Shown: piece by piece, positions 23,301 through 32,565 of the stretch | How positions within the stretch are numbered: the stretch's first letter is position 1 | Layout of the letters: each line of letters starts with the position of its first letter | Assembly (NCBI GenBank): GCA_963971405.1 | Contig: OZ020489.1 | Location: 45,772,510 to 45,836,509 of the forward strand | DNA length: 64,000 bases | Source of the DNA: Psococerastis gibbosa | Taxonomy: Eukaryota; Arthropoda; Insecta; Psocodea; Psocidae | Reading direction: 5' to 3' | The notes under the pieces: model-generated | What the model was told of the DNA's origin: nothing | Seen by the model: only the letters and a program-made list of their open reading frames with translations | Database searches by the model: none | Made by a program: the position numbers and the translations under genes

Positions 23301-24582
23301 ATACGGTTAATACTTCGTTATTATGGGGAATATTGAGGTCCAACTTTTCTATGCCTGCATAGGCATGCTCAAAGTACCACTTTTTTGGGTAATTTTTAAA
23401 TTTAAGCTAAAAAATAAATGTTAGTACACTACCACATTCAAAGCTCAAATCATTAATTGGCATCAAGGTACGATTTTCAACATTTTATGTAAATAATGTA
23501 ATAAAATTAATTTACTTAATTTTTAAAACATTCAAAATCGTTGGTTGAATGGAATCGAAGGATTGAACGGTGCATGTACAGTAGTAGTGTAATTAAAATT
23601 AGCTTTCATTTAAGGCACCATAATCCATAATCGCACTAAAGATACGCGGGTTGGTCCAGTGTACCTTAAGACTCAGGCACACAAGTGATGACGGACGGAC
23701 AGTTTCGAATGTTTTCCTATGAGATAGTCTTTAAGCAATTTTCTTTGGATGTTAAGACTTGGGACTTTTGAAAATTTCTTGATTTTTAAAGTCATGACAA
23801 CTGTCGCGAGGACCTCCCTCTAGTGCAGCTGCAGCGTCCCTCCCCAGACCAATATGTGATTTATGTTGCTCATTACAAGTTGTTAGAATGTTAGGCGGAT
23901 CCACTGAGCTAAGGTTTAAAGACGCATAAACCTAAATTAAAACACGTACTCCCTAACCTATTACACATACATAACTAACATAACCTAACCTAACTAACAT
24001 TTACTACCTATCTCATAAACTAACAATATTGAATAATTGACTCCCTGTAATTAAGTCACACACGGCAAAATGCCCGTAGCCATAGAAGAAAAGAAAAAAA
24101 TTTGAAGTGATTCGGAATTATATGGTACTGAGGTGCCTGACTTTTAATAACTGAGATACCAGGTGCCATGTCCATTGGTTCAATTACCTAACTCCTTAAA
24201 TATTGGCGTTAAGGTAGAGGCTATATTTAATATATTATTCCTCATCATGACGTATGATGAGCTGCAGCGCCCCTCCACTTGATTATTAAGCTCTAAATCT
24301 GTGATCTGGTTTCTGTAGCGCTTGCCTGGTCTTCCCGTTGTTGCCCTCTCTTTTACCATCATACTTGACTTGTAAGCTGTTGGTCACAATTGCCTGCAAG
24401 TCTTGTTCTGGATTTTGCATTGTTGAATGCAGCTGGTCATTGGTTGCAGGTGTCTGGAGGTGTTGAAGGAGGAGTTCGCACGGGACCTGCAGGCCAAGTA
24501 CCACCGCGTATTCCCCTCGGGGCAGAAGGACACCACCAAGTCCCCGCGCCGCGCCCCCACCGACCTATACTTCTTCAGATGA
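11194..24582 (+). CDS. LARGE1: LARGE xylosyl/glucuronyltransferase gene, 12 coding exons
   Basis: Exons 11194-11356, 12098-12288, 12764-12959, 13286-13586, 15018-15267, 15423-15686, 15906-16118, 18317-18409, 18534-18776, 21290-21427, 23180-23265 and 24450-24582 join in phase to about 746 residues from a non-ATG codon at 11224 (human LARGE1 is 756). Numbering from that codon: signal anchor at about 18-38, coiled coil at about 55-85, GT8-like domain with D222-T-D224, GT49-like domain with D541-I-D543. LARGE is a Golgi type II enzyme that adds alternating xylose and glucuronate (matriglycan) to alpha-dystroglycan, which lets it bind laminin-G proteins. Both DxD metal-binding motifs are intact, so a dual-activity enzyme is expected. 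The introns host a LINE, SINE, hAT, Harbinger and fold-back elements, none disrupting exons. The true start codon was not located. Confidence 0.96.
11455..11835 (+). mobile_element. SINE family A, long subtype, in LARGE intron 1
   Basis: Aligns with SINE A copies (AAGTTGAATCC, GTGTGCACAGCGTTG, GGGGAACATGGTGGGAC, AATCGTGTGACTT, TTTCGGAATCCACTATAATC, AGGAGGTCCACC). Unlike the short subtype it carries an extra 3' module (CCCGAGGTGAAGGAGTCTG ... AATGCAGAAATGCTGAAAGC) shared with the - strand copy at 28425-28790. Confidence 0.85.
12098..12288 (+). CDS. LARGE1: LARGE exon: stem coiled coil
   Basis: Acceptor TGTGTTGCAG, donor AAG/GTACTG. It encodes [20 protein letters not shown], the heptad-rich stem typical of LARGE (RMREVEEEN..L in mammals), then a Pro-rich linker. 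Confidence 0.93.
12764..12959 (+). CDS. LARGE1: LARGE exon: GT8 domain start
   Basis: Acceptor TGTGTGCAG, donor CAAG/GTATTT. It begins the catalytic GT8 fold with [20 protein letters not shown] and [15 protein letters not shown]. Confidence 0.96.
13286..13586 (+). CDS. LARGE1: LARGE exon: GT8 core with DTD motif
   Basis: Acceptor TTTCATTGCAG, donor G/GTGAGTC. It encodes [35 protein letters not shown] (DxD) and [20 protein letters not shown]. It leaves phase 2. Confidence 0.98.
14610..14799. mobile_element. hAT-like miniature element in LARGE intron 4
   Basis: Ends CAATGGCGGATCCA and TGGATCCGCCCTTG are inverted repeats. The flanks are a perfect 8-bp duplication GAAACAAC (14602-14609 and 14800-14807). 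Poly-G inside the left end and poly-C inside the right end. Confidence 0.92.
15018..15267 (+). CDS. LARGE1: LARGE exon: GT8 FNTGV block
   Basis: Acceptor TGTGTACAG, donor AAG/GTAACA. It encodes [35 protein letters not shown] and [19 protein letters not shown], highly conserved in LARGE. Confidence 0.98.
15423..15686 (+). CDS. LARGE1: LARGE exon: IIHWNSPKK block and inter-domain linker
   Basis: Acceptor CTTTACCTCCAG, donor GAG/GTGAGT. It encodes [20 protein letters not shown], which closes the GT8 domain, and the linker with [19 protein letters not shown]. Confidence 0.98.
15906..16118 (+). CDS. LARGE1: LARGE exon: GT49 domain start
   Basis: Acceptor TTGTTGCAG, donor GGG/GTAACT. It encodes [32 protein letters not shown] and [11 protein letters not shown], the beginning of the GT49 glucuronyltransferase domain. 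Confidence 0.98.
16380..18300 (+). pseudogene. 5'-truncated LINE (Jockey/CR1-like) in LARGE intron 7
   Basis: A reverse transcriptase in sense orientation: [32 protein letters not shown], a frameshift near 16780, then an open frame 16811-18115 with [46 protein letters not shown] and TKYLGVHFD. These are RT motifs in the usual order. The downstream part ([23 protein letters not shown]) is the usual Jockey/CR1 C-terminal region. No endonuclease domain is seen upstream, so it is 5'-truncated. The tail ends in repeats of ATTTA (about 18180-18205). The single frameshift suggests a fairly young copy. Confidence 0.93.
18317..18409 (+). CDS. LARGE1: LARGE exon: GT49 DID motif
   Basis: Acceptor TTTTTTACAG, donor ATG/GTAAGA. 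It encodes [16 protein letters not shown] and [11 protein letters not shown], the second DxD. Confidence 0.97.
18534..18776 (+). CDS. LARGE1: LARGE exon: GT49 VVPAFET block
   Basis: Acceptor AACACAACAG, donor CAG/GTAAGC. It encodes [23 protein letters not shown] and [18 protein letters not shown]. Confidence 0.97.
19584..19644. mobile_element. 61-bp remnant with hAT-like inverted ends
   Basis: CAGTGGCGTAAATAAC at the left and GTTATTTACGCTACTG at the right form a 16-bp inverted repeat with one mismatch. No clear 8-bp duplication. The right end resembles a fragment at 45796-45822. Confidence 0.7.
19990..20133. mobile_element. Harbinger-like MITE, TSD TAA
   Basis: Perfect 17-bp inverted ends GGTGGCTATTCCACTTG / CAAGTGGAATAGCCACC with TAA on both sides (19987-19989, 20134-20136). 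Known: 3-bp TWA duplications are typical of PIF/Harbinger elements. Length 144 bp, no coding capacity. Confidence 0.9.
21290..21427 (+). CDS. LARGE1: LARGE exon: GT49 FVGFGWNK block
   Basis: Acceptor TTGTTTATAG, donor TGG/GTGTGT. It encodes [15 protein letters not shown] and [18 protein letters not shown]. Confidence 0.97.
21590..23110. mobile_element. Old H-family copies, inverted composite, split by a MITE
   Basis: A + oriented 5' fragment (about 21594-21640, TATAAGGAAAG...TTCGAATCCG) is followed by a - oriented segment (about 21650-22115, ending in the 5' block CGAAATCGATCACAAAGCTT). Then a + oriented 3' half (about 22140-22231) resumes at 22933-23110 after the inserted MITE. Diverged, in LARGE intron 10. 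Confidence 0.65.
22234..22930. mobile_element. TA-flanked MITE with imperfect 40-bp inverted ends
   Basis: GTAGGGGAGCCC at the left and GGGCTCCCCTAC at the right are perfect inverses. The similarity extends to ACTCGAGCG and its inverse about 40 bases in. TA lies directly outside both ends (22232-22233, 22931-22932). The H-family relic is continuous when this 697-bp segment is removed. A TA duplication suggests the Tc1/mariner superfamily. Confidence 0.85.
23180..23265 (+). CDS. LARGE1: LARGE exon: HMPHAPSFD block
   Basis: Acceptor TTTATTGCAG, donor AA/GTAATT. It encodes [20 protein letters not shown], highly conserved. It leaves phase 2. Confidence 0.97.
23266..24449 (+). other. LARGE intron 11, no recognised element
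   Basis: AT-rich intron without repeats recognised elsewhere in the window. Small - strand open frames near 24180-24504 lie antisense to the last exon and resemble no family known to me. Confidence 0.5.
24450..24582 (+). CDS. LARGE1: LARGE terminal exon with stop
   Basis: Acceptor TTGGTTGCAG. It encodes [17 protein letters not shown] and a basic, divergent tail ending DLYFFR before TGA at 24580-24582. A possible AATAAA poly(A) signal lies near 24957. Confidence 0.95.
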
Positions 24583-25779
24583 GGTTCCCACTGTGAGGGT
24601 AAGCTAAGCGTGTCATGACTCCTTCATTTGTCGTTACAATTTGGTGATTCCTTGTCTCTTAAACTGTACCAAGTAAAAATGCGACCCTCAAGACTGTTGA
24701 TTGTTAAAAATGCTTTTGCTGACCAACTATTTCAAGCCAATGGCATCGAGTACAGAATTCAATACGAGAATCAAACGCCTAGATTTTACTCGGAATCGGA
24801 ATCGATACTCATTAGCTTTCACTGTAGAACAAGGTCAAATTAGATCTGTCATAGCCTTCTTCCGTAGCTAGTGCCTCCCACCCCCAGCTTCTTAGCGATC
24901 TTTTTAAGCAAGTAACGTCCCATTCGATCTGACTCTGTTTGCTTATCGTCTATGTTAATAAACAAGCAAGGGGAGGAAAACATTTATAATACGATTTTTC
25001 TTCGCTCTACAATCGAAAGTATATCCTTATGAGAATGAAATGTGATGTACTCGTATTAATCTATTCAGATAAAACCGAATCGATGCCAATCGAAATCCAT
25101 TCCAAATAGTCGGGAATCGGATCGAATTTGTTGTAAAAATGAGTGAAATGCTTCTATGAAAATTCAATGACTTAGCTTAGTTTGTTACATTGACATTTGC
25201 CACCCTTACCTGCGCAGTGGTTCAATCCATCCAACAGGTTAATAGTATAAAAACATGCTATTACGGAAGAATTTCTTTGGTTTTCCACCAATAGTAAACC
25301 ACCCCAACCAGCATCCAATCAAAACATTGGGTTTCGGCGTCAATCCTGTATTGTTACATGTATAGCTGGCTGATATTTGGCTTAAATAAGGACTGTACGT
25401 ACAGTACCTTTGTGAATTATTAGAATCTACTGCAAGTGCAAAGGCTGGTCGATCATAGAACAAAGTTGCAGGCTATTATTATGACGCTTAAACTGCACAG
25501 CTGGCAGTGGCCTTTCTCAAATTTTTAAGTCGATTGCCAATTTCCTCAAATAATTTTTCATCTCAAAAAATCTCTAGCTAGTCCTGTGTACTAATTCTTC
25601 CGTCTAACTGTTATACAATTGAATTCTTTATGTAGTTTATTTAGATTACCGTTTTATATCAAACCGTAGTCCTTAGTATTGTTAGACCTCTAGATTGTGC
25701 CATAAATTGTAGCATTGTTTGTCAAATCACGTGTTTCAAATTTTCACAGTTGGTCACCGTACAAAAATATGTTGACTCA
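24583..25779. other. LARGE 3' flank and intergenic DNA
   Basis: Probable 3' untranslated region followed by AT-rich DNA. No open frame with family character and no repeat shared with the window was seen. Confidence 0.45.
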
Positions 25780-26090
25780 AATTGTTTGAAGCGAAGTCGT
25801 ATTGGGAACAATCATTCGTAAAAGCTAATCTGAAATTTTTTCCCCCATTTTCCCCATTTTTCCTACTGTAAAGAAGAAAAAACGAGTAATTAGTAATAAG
25901 ACTTGATGAAACGGCGTTGGCTTTGTATTAATTCACTAAAATAACAGAAATTGTTTGAAGTGAAGCCGTATTGGGAACAATCATTCGTAAAAACCAATCT
26001 GAAATTTATTTTTCCCCCTTTTTTGTACGGTAAAGAAGCTACGAGTAATTAGTAATAAAACTGGATGAACGGCTTTGTACCAATTCTACG
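25780..26090. repeat. Tandem duplication, unit about 169 bp
   Basis: Two adjacent copies beginning AATTGTTTGAAG at 25780 and 25949 share TATTGGGAACAATCATTCGTAAAA, a CCCC/TTTT tract, and ACGAGTAATTAGTAATAA. The second copy is shorter, mostly in the C/T tract. Confidence 0.85.
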
Positions 26091-28424
26091 GTGCGATAAT
26101 TTATTAGTCGATTTGTAGTGATCTATAAGCTTTGTTTAAAACTGGTGCAATACCCTACTTAATGTAATTCTATTGTTGTATATCGCGGCGGCTATATCAC
26201 GTGTTTCATTGCCATGAAACTTAGCGTATTTTATTGATAGAGAGTAAGAGGTTGCATTTGGAACATTAATTCGTGCTCGATTTAATAAAAATTGATTTTT
26301 TTCTGTTGGATATGGGTGGCAATCACACGGTAGTCTCATGTCATTATTATTTTATTTGCATGTGCTAATTGCAGCAATAACACCAAATCCTGCTTCTCCA
26401 ATATCAGTTTTTTTTTAACAAAACCAAATTTCACGAAAATATAAGTTATATATAGCTATAAAAAATATCACATTCTTTATAAGGAATACTCCTCTACATT
26501 TTGGTAGATGGTACTTGGCCGTAACTAACACCGTCTCGTCTCGCTATCCGCTATTTTTTACAAATCAAGTTCAATAGTCGTACATATAATCGTTTCTATA
26601 ATTGTGGCTTATTGGTGTTAGAAAACGGCCCATATCATAATTATATTGAATTGTTGACAAGTATTTATTGTAAGGTGATGTAATGTTATGTAATAATTTT
26701 GATAACTTGACGATGGATATTTGGTTTAGTACACGTATAGATCACGATATGGATAAATACAGTCAAAAATAAAATAACTGTCATGTATTAATACAGTAAT
26801 TACTAAAAATACGACTATTTAAAGCGACCCGTGTAAATATATTTTAGTAATACTTGACAAAGTTATTTTATTAATTTATACTGTGACGAAGTATTACAAA
26901 GTGAATATGGCGAGTGACCCCGAGGTGTCACGTGGCGTTTCTGTGAACCTGCATGCTGAATTTAATTAGATTCTATCTAGCAGGTTAGCCCCAAATCAAA
27001 TTATTGACAGGCAGACATTTCGTAAAAGCCAACTGTCCCATATGAGTAACAGTACCATTTGACAACTTGTTAAAAAGTCGACAAATAGCAAACAAGTACA
27101 ACAATAATGGACTTTAACCTAGTTCGAACTTTTAACTTCCAACTAACAACATCCTTTTAAGAATTAGGCTTATACGGTGACGGTCATAAGTTAATTAGAG
27201 ATGCCAACTTGGAGTGGGTAGAAATGCTAGCGCTTGCTCTACATCATCACATTTTATAACAATAATTAAATTCAAATAGGCTACATGTAATACAGTCATT
27301 AGTAACTTCATTAAATTGCTACATTATAATATATCCTCTAATTTCGGTTATAACGAGGAGATGACCTCTTCAAACAAAGTTAATTTGATGTCAGTGTTAT
27401 ATATACCATATAATACTACAATGTACTATATAAGAGGAACTTGAAGCTTATTTTCTTGCCGAAATCACACGAATTTTGAGTGAAAATAAGTCTCAGAATA
27501 TAAAGTAATGACGATCTGGTTTTTCACGCTATTAATTCATTTTTAAAGAATCGGTGCAATTAACCAACTTAATTATTGAACTCCGTTCAAAAAATTAGGT
27601 GTAGTGAGGCATTGATTAAATAGTTGCATTTGTTTCGAGTAATAGCAACAATGTATCTAGAAAGAGACCACGACGTGGACCTGGATCTCAAATGTAAAGA
27701 TGTGTCATCAAATTAAAGTCCCTTTCAACAGTTTTCATATGCTCTACAAATACCAACTCGTCAAAAATTTATTACTTTTCATTTTCCACAATCAATTTTG
27801 GCTTTCTTTACTTAGCTGAAAGATATTTTACTCCAGCGTACTCATTTCTGCCAATAACCTTAAGGTACGGGCCCAGTCAACACAAAATTGAGTTTCAACC
27901 CAGCCGGACACACCCTATACTTTGGTTACTATGAGAAAGTTTGAAATCAGGTAAATAATTTGATAACAAACTATCTTTTGGTTGCCATAGAAACTTTGTG
28001 TTTCCCGAAAATGGGTTTGGGGGGGGGGGGGGCGTGTGTATGCGGTATATTATCTATTTGCAAATGTAATTTCAAATCGAATGAGAGTTTGCCATAAGTC
28101 TACTAATATTGATCCTGGGCCTTAAGGTACACGATAGATTAATTAATTGCCTCAATTCTAGAAGCAGTGATTCAATATTTTTTACAGCCGTCATAAAAGA
28201 GTAATAGGTATTTACAATACTTTAAATGCAACCGTTTGTCTTTTAATTGATAAAGTGACGTTGAGCCTGGATTTTAATAATAAGTTTCACGTCATAGCGG
28301 ACTTGGCCAATTATCCCATTACCATTGTGTCATGATAATCGCAGCTTAAGTTCAGGCTCGTAGTTTTAAAGCCTTAAATAGAAGTTTCATCCATAATCTA
28401 GTAAAGAACAATTATTGTTGTTGT
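26091..28424. other. AT-rich intergenic DNA with one H-family relic
   Basis: No gene seen. 26905-27050 preserves scattered H-family blocks in - orientation (GTGACCCCGAGGTGTCACG, GTGAACCTGCATGC, GACAGGCAGACATTTCGTAAAA). A G tract occurs at 28018-28032. 28125-28200 is an inverted, diverged copy of 29660-29731. Confidence 0.5.
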
Positions 28425-28790
28425 TGCTTCCAACGCCTGCTTTCAGCATTTCTGCTTTTAACAACCCATTCAGCATGGCGAGGGAGTGAGTCTGTTAATA
28501 TGGGGCACCCTAAGGGCAGACTCTTTCACTTCGGGGCAAAGGGGAGTAGACAGGGTGAACCTCCTGATTATAGTGGATTCCGAACAACTTGGGGAACATG
28601 GTAAAGTCACACGATTAAATCGGAGGTGACTAGGACTCGACACGCACGTAGACTGACTGGTTTAGTCTCAGCGCGTTATCATGTCCCACCAACATATTCC
28701 CCTGGCAACGCAGTGCACACTACCAAGTTTGCCGCAGTTTGAAACATGTTCTGCTCTCATGGATTCAACATGGTAAAGCCGGTGGTGAAG
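28425..28790 (-). mobile_element. SINE family A, long subtype, - strand
   Basis: Inverse of the copy at 11455-11835, including the 3' module (GCTTTCAGCATTTCTGC, ACTCTTTCACTTCGGGGC) and the body (ATTATAGTGGATTCCGAA, TCACACGATTAAATCGGAGG, GCAGTGCACACTACC). The tail in this copy is (GTT)n at 28417-28428. It abuts an H-family element on the right. Confidence 0.85.
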
Positions 28791-28798
28791 ATCAATTA

Positions 28799-29651
28799 TT
28801 GCTTTCCAATTTATACGTAGTATAAGGAAAGCTTTGTGACGGTCGAAATTTTCGATTCCGAGATTTCAACAGATTTACACGTTTTAAGGTCCCAGGAACC
28901 CAAAAAAAGGTTTTTACGAAATGTCGTTCTGTCTGTCTGTGCGTCGATTTCCGGGCAAACTACTCGGTCGATTTTCATGAAATTCGGCATGTAGGTTCAC
29001 AAAAATCATACCTCGGAATAGTTTTTTTTATTTGGGGCTAACTTAATTTGGGGAGGTTTATTCTCAAAAAACTCCAAAAAAACGTCTAAAAAATTATTTC
29101 TCAAAAACGGCTCAACGATTTCTTTTAAATTCACATATATTGTAGTCGTTATTAATGTTAACGAAATGCGGGGGTCGCTTGCCCCTTGATAGGTTGCTTC
29201 TGGGGGTAAAAAAATAATAATAACTAACTTACATTTTAATGAAAAATGACTAAAAAATAATTTTTCTGCGAAACATTTCTATCGATGATTTCTACCTTCA
29301 GGCATGTTTTAGGTGTTAAATTGAGTAACGAAACCGGACAGGTTGCTTTCCCAGAAAAGTATTTGGTTTTGTAAAAAAAAATGTTTCTTTTTAAAAAATT
29401 ATAGAAAATTCACGCTCAAATGCATTGCGTGCCCTGCCAGTATTGCTGTGTGGTAATGTGTTGGTCTGACCTATAATTTACCTCACCTATAGTGACGTCA
29501 GGTGGACACCCCCCCCCCCCCCCCCCCCCCGAGATATCGGAAATTTAACCATAGGAAAATTATTTACCATGAAATTACTCATTTCCTCTATCTAGGCCTA
29601 CTAATTTTGATAAATTGGAAAGCATGTTCGAGTAAACTCGGACCGGTTCTT
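28799..29651 (+). mobile_element. H-family element, complete copy (HINE-like)
   Basis: Full-length copy. The 5' end TTGCTTTCCAATTTATACG is followed by AGTATAAGGAAAGC, which can pair with GCTTTCC. Then come a GTCT microsatellite (about 28925-28945), the block CGATTTCCGGGCAAACTACTC, CTTGCCCCTTGATAG, ATTGAGTAACGAAACCGG, a long C tract (about 29508-29530), GATAAATTGGAAAGCATG (inverse of the 5' end), the palindrome CGAGTAAACTCG (29629-29640) and the 3' end GACCGGTTCTT. Non-coding. Subterminal inverted repeats, a GTCT array and a 3' stem-loop resemble non-autonomous Helentrons (DINE-1/HINE). Confidence 0.85.
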
Positions 29652-29731
29652 ATTTAATGGCGGCTGTAAAAAAAATTGAATCAATGCTTCAATGGTTGAG
29701 CCAATTATTTAATTTAACGTGTACCGTAATG

Positions 29732-30903
29732 CAGTGGTTCTCAAAGTGTGGGTCGCGACCCCAAAGCGGGTCGCGAAAAATTTCCAATTGAGTCGCGGCG
29801 AGGTCTCGTCTGACAGTTATACACTAAATAATATTGAATTGAATGACAAGTTTTTTTTTCAATTTAAGTAATATATTTTTTTTAAAGATTGGTGGGAACC
29901 ATCGATATTAATAGAATAGATCGCTAGACCAATGGGATAATGCATTGGCCTGCGTACGCCCATGGACTGTAAGGCTATTTTTGCTTTCCAATTTATGCGT
30001 AGTACCTATAAGGAATTTGTGATGGTCCAAATTTTCTATTCCCAGATTTCAACGGATTTACACGTTTTCAGGTCCCAGGAACCCAAAAAAGTGGTTTTTA
30101 AGAAATGTATAATGTATAAAGTCACATGTTGCTGCCAACCAGCCATCCGGCTGTAACTTGAAGAAGAAGATAATATTTGTCTTTCTGTTCATCGATTTCC
30201 GGGCAAACTACTCGGTCGATTTTGTTGAAATTTAGCATGTAGGTTGACAAAATTCATACCTCGGGAACATTTCATTTATTTTGGACCAATTAAATTGGGG
30301 GGGGGGGGGGTTATTCTTAAAAAACTAAAAAAAAACGTCTAAAAACATTATTTCTCAAAAACGGCTACTGCGATTTCTTTTCAATCACATATGTTGTAGT
30401 CGTTATTAATGTTGACAAAATTCGGGGGTCGCTTGCCCCTTGATAGTTTGCTTCTGCGGATAAAAAAAATAAAAGTAACTAAATTTTAATGAAAAATGAC
30501 TAAAAAATAGTTTTTCTGCGAAACGTTTCTATTGATGATTTCTACCTTCAGGCATGTTTTAGGTGTTAAATTGAGTAACGAAACCGGACAGGTTGCTTTT
30601 CCAAAAAATTATTTGGTTTTGCACAAAAAATTATTTTTTGAAAAAATGATAGAAAATTCGCGCTCAACTGCAATTATTGGCATTATTGCTGTGTGGTAAT
30701 TAACGTGTTGGTCTGACCTATCTAGAATTTATCTCACTTCCAGTGACGTCAGGTGGAAACCCCGTAAACTCGGACCTGTTCTTTTAGGAAGGAAATCGAA
30801 GTAAAAATTGCAATGTAGAATTTAGTTGGTCGCGATTGCAATTTTATATCATTTAGGCCCTAAATTTTAGGGGTCCGCGACGAAAAAAGTTTGAGAACCT
30901 CTG
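29732..30903. mobile_element. hAT-like element carrying an H-family insertion
   Basis: Left end CAGTGGTTCTCAAA followed by GGGTCGCGACCCC; right end TTTGAGAACCTCTG preceded by GGGGTCCGCGACG. The flanks CCGTAATG (29724-29731) and CCCTAATG (30904-30911) match at 7 of 8. CAGTGGTTCTCAAA ends are seen in many animal hAT elements. About 0.8 kb of the interior is the H copy 29981-30783, leaving roughly 370 bp of hAT sequence. Confidence 0.85.
29981..30783 (+). mobile_element. H-family element inside hAT-like element
   Basis: Starts TTGCTTTCCAATTTATGCG and ends GTAAACTCGGACCTGTTCTT. The segment between the C tract and the 3' palindrome is lost. It carries a short insertion (about 30125-30172, TGCTGCCAACCAGCCATCC to GAAGAAGAAG) related to one at 42088-42137. 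Confidence 0.85.
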
Positions 30904-31271
30904 CCCTAATGCCCAGATTTATAATTTAAAAGAGCTATCAATCGATATGCATCATGCGCTGTGCATTTAACAGTGCTTGAGTCCTATAACGATGCATTAC
31001 GCCAATTCGAGCCGACTAGGGTCATTGGTGACATTAACAATGATGGCTACTTTTGTCTACCTAACAATACTGTAACTTTGTTATATTTCCTAAGATCAGT
31101 AACAAATTGTGGCGTACTTAGGGAAACCTATATTTCCCTAGTCGGCCCTATATGAACACTGTTCATTGAACAGTGTTTCTTGTTATATTAACCGGAAATT
31201 TTATTAGTGTATTTGTTACATAATATATTCTTAGTGCCAAACAACCAAAATTAGAGGATATAGAAAAAACT

Positions 31272-31343
31272 GGACTTGGCGGGATTCGAACCCACGATCT
31301 CCACTCAACCGGGGCGTCGTCTTAACCGCTGGACCACAATCCC
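31272..31343 (-). other. tRNA-like sequence (SINE head or tRNA relic)
   Basis: Read on the - strand: a perfect A-box TGGTCCAGCGG and a perfect B-box GGTTCGAATCC, ends GGGATTG / CAAGTCC pairing at 6 of 7 positions, and a fully paired T arm (GTGGG/CCCGC). The anticodon arm does not fold canonically (no U33, poor stem). So it is more likely a tRNA-derived SINE head or relic than a working tRNA. Confidence 0.6.
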
Positions 31344-31397
31344 GTCAAGAACATATATTATCTTCAACCAAAGTTAATATATATAAATGATATATAT

Positions 31398-32565
31398 ACC
31401 ATTCCAGAACACGTGACCTAGCAGAAGCTGCCAGTTTGGCAGTTTGGCTGGATATCCATGGCGGCCATTACCCCATGTATTTCCATAGGGGTTTTTTTTG
31501 ATTTATCTTCATTTTCGTGCTTTTAATTAAATTTTGAAACGAATATGGACTTAAGTTCGTATGGAAGTGAATAAGCGGTAAACGTAAAGGCAAAATACAT
31601 CAAAAAATTTGAGATTATCGGCTTTGATTCCATGAAATGGGACGGAAAACCGGAAGAGTGACCGAAAGTAACGGACCTTGATACCTATACATACATAATT
31701 CACGGCTGCAGCTTTTACACAGAGAAGGAATTTCAAGCCAGGAAAGGTTTAGAGGCCTTTAAGTGGTTTTGCTTTTAATGATCTTACCGGCATCGTCTCT
31801 TATCCCATTTTTTTTTTTTTTTTTTTTTTTTTTTCTTCCAATCTGGATTTGTATAATCCTCTAATGCACTAGGTTTGCCTTGAAAAGTGACAAAAGGCTT
31901 ACTTGAAAAAGTAAGTGTTACGTACATACATACTTTAGATATACAGTAGTAAGCTCCGAACCTAGAATAACCGTATCCCTATTCATAATTGGAATATGGT
32001 AATCGTCCTATGGATACGGTTATTCTCTGTTCGGTGGCTTACTATATCTAAAGTATGTATGTACGTATCAATTACTTATTCAAGCAAGCCTTTTGTCACT
32101 TTTCAAGGCAAACCTAGTGCATTAGAGGATTATACAAATCCAGAAGCAACAAAAAAAAATGGGATATGAGACGATGCCGGTAAGATCTTTTCATGCAAAA
32201 CCACTTAAAGGCCTCTAAACCCCTGGCTTGAAATTCCTTCGCTGTGTAAAAGCTGCAGCCGTGAATTATGTATGAATAGGTATCAAGGTCCGTTACTTTC
32301 GGTTACTCTCCCGTTTTTCCGTCCCATTTCATGGGATCAAAGCCGATAATCTCAACTTTTTTTATGTATTTTGCCTTTAAGTTTACCGCTTATTCACTTC
32401 CGTACGAACTTAAGTCCATATTCGTTTCAAAATTTAATTAAAAGCACGAAAATGAAGATAAGTCGAAAACCCCCTATGGAAATGCATGGGGTAATGTCCG
32501 TCAATGGCGCCTTTGGATATCCGACCAATTGGAGTGAACCGGAAGTGACGTCATTCTGGAATGGT
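31398..32565. mobile_element. Fold-back element, arms about 575 bp
   Basis: A near-continuous palindrome centred near 31982. Left-arm blocks ACCATTCCAGAA, GGATATCC, ATTACCCCATG, AAGTGAATAAGCGGTAAAC, CCATGAAATGGGACGGAAAA, AGGCCTTTAAGTGG, TTTGTATAATCCTC and CATACATACTTTAGATATA all recur inverted in the right arm. The apex holds a further hairpin (GAATAACCGTATCC / GGATACGGTTATTC). The left arm carries a T tract (31809-31834) where the right arm has a short A tract. No coding region. A TSD was not recognised. Confidence 0.9.

Noticed and set aside
31272..31343. Functional tRNA gene
   Set aside because: The A and B boxes are perfect, but the anticodon arm does not fold and U33 is missing; reported as tRNA-like only.
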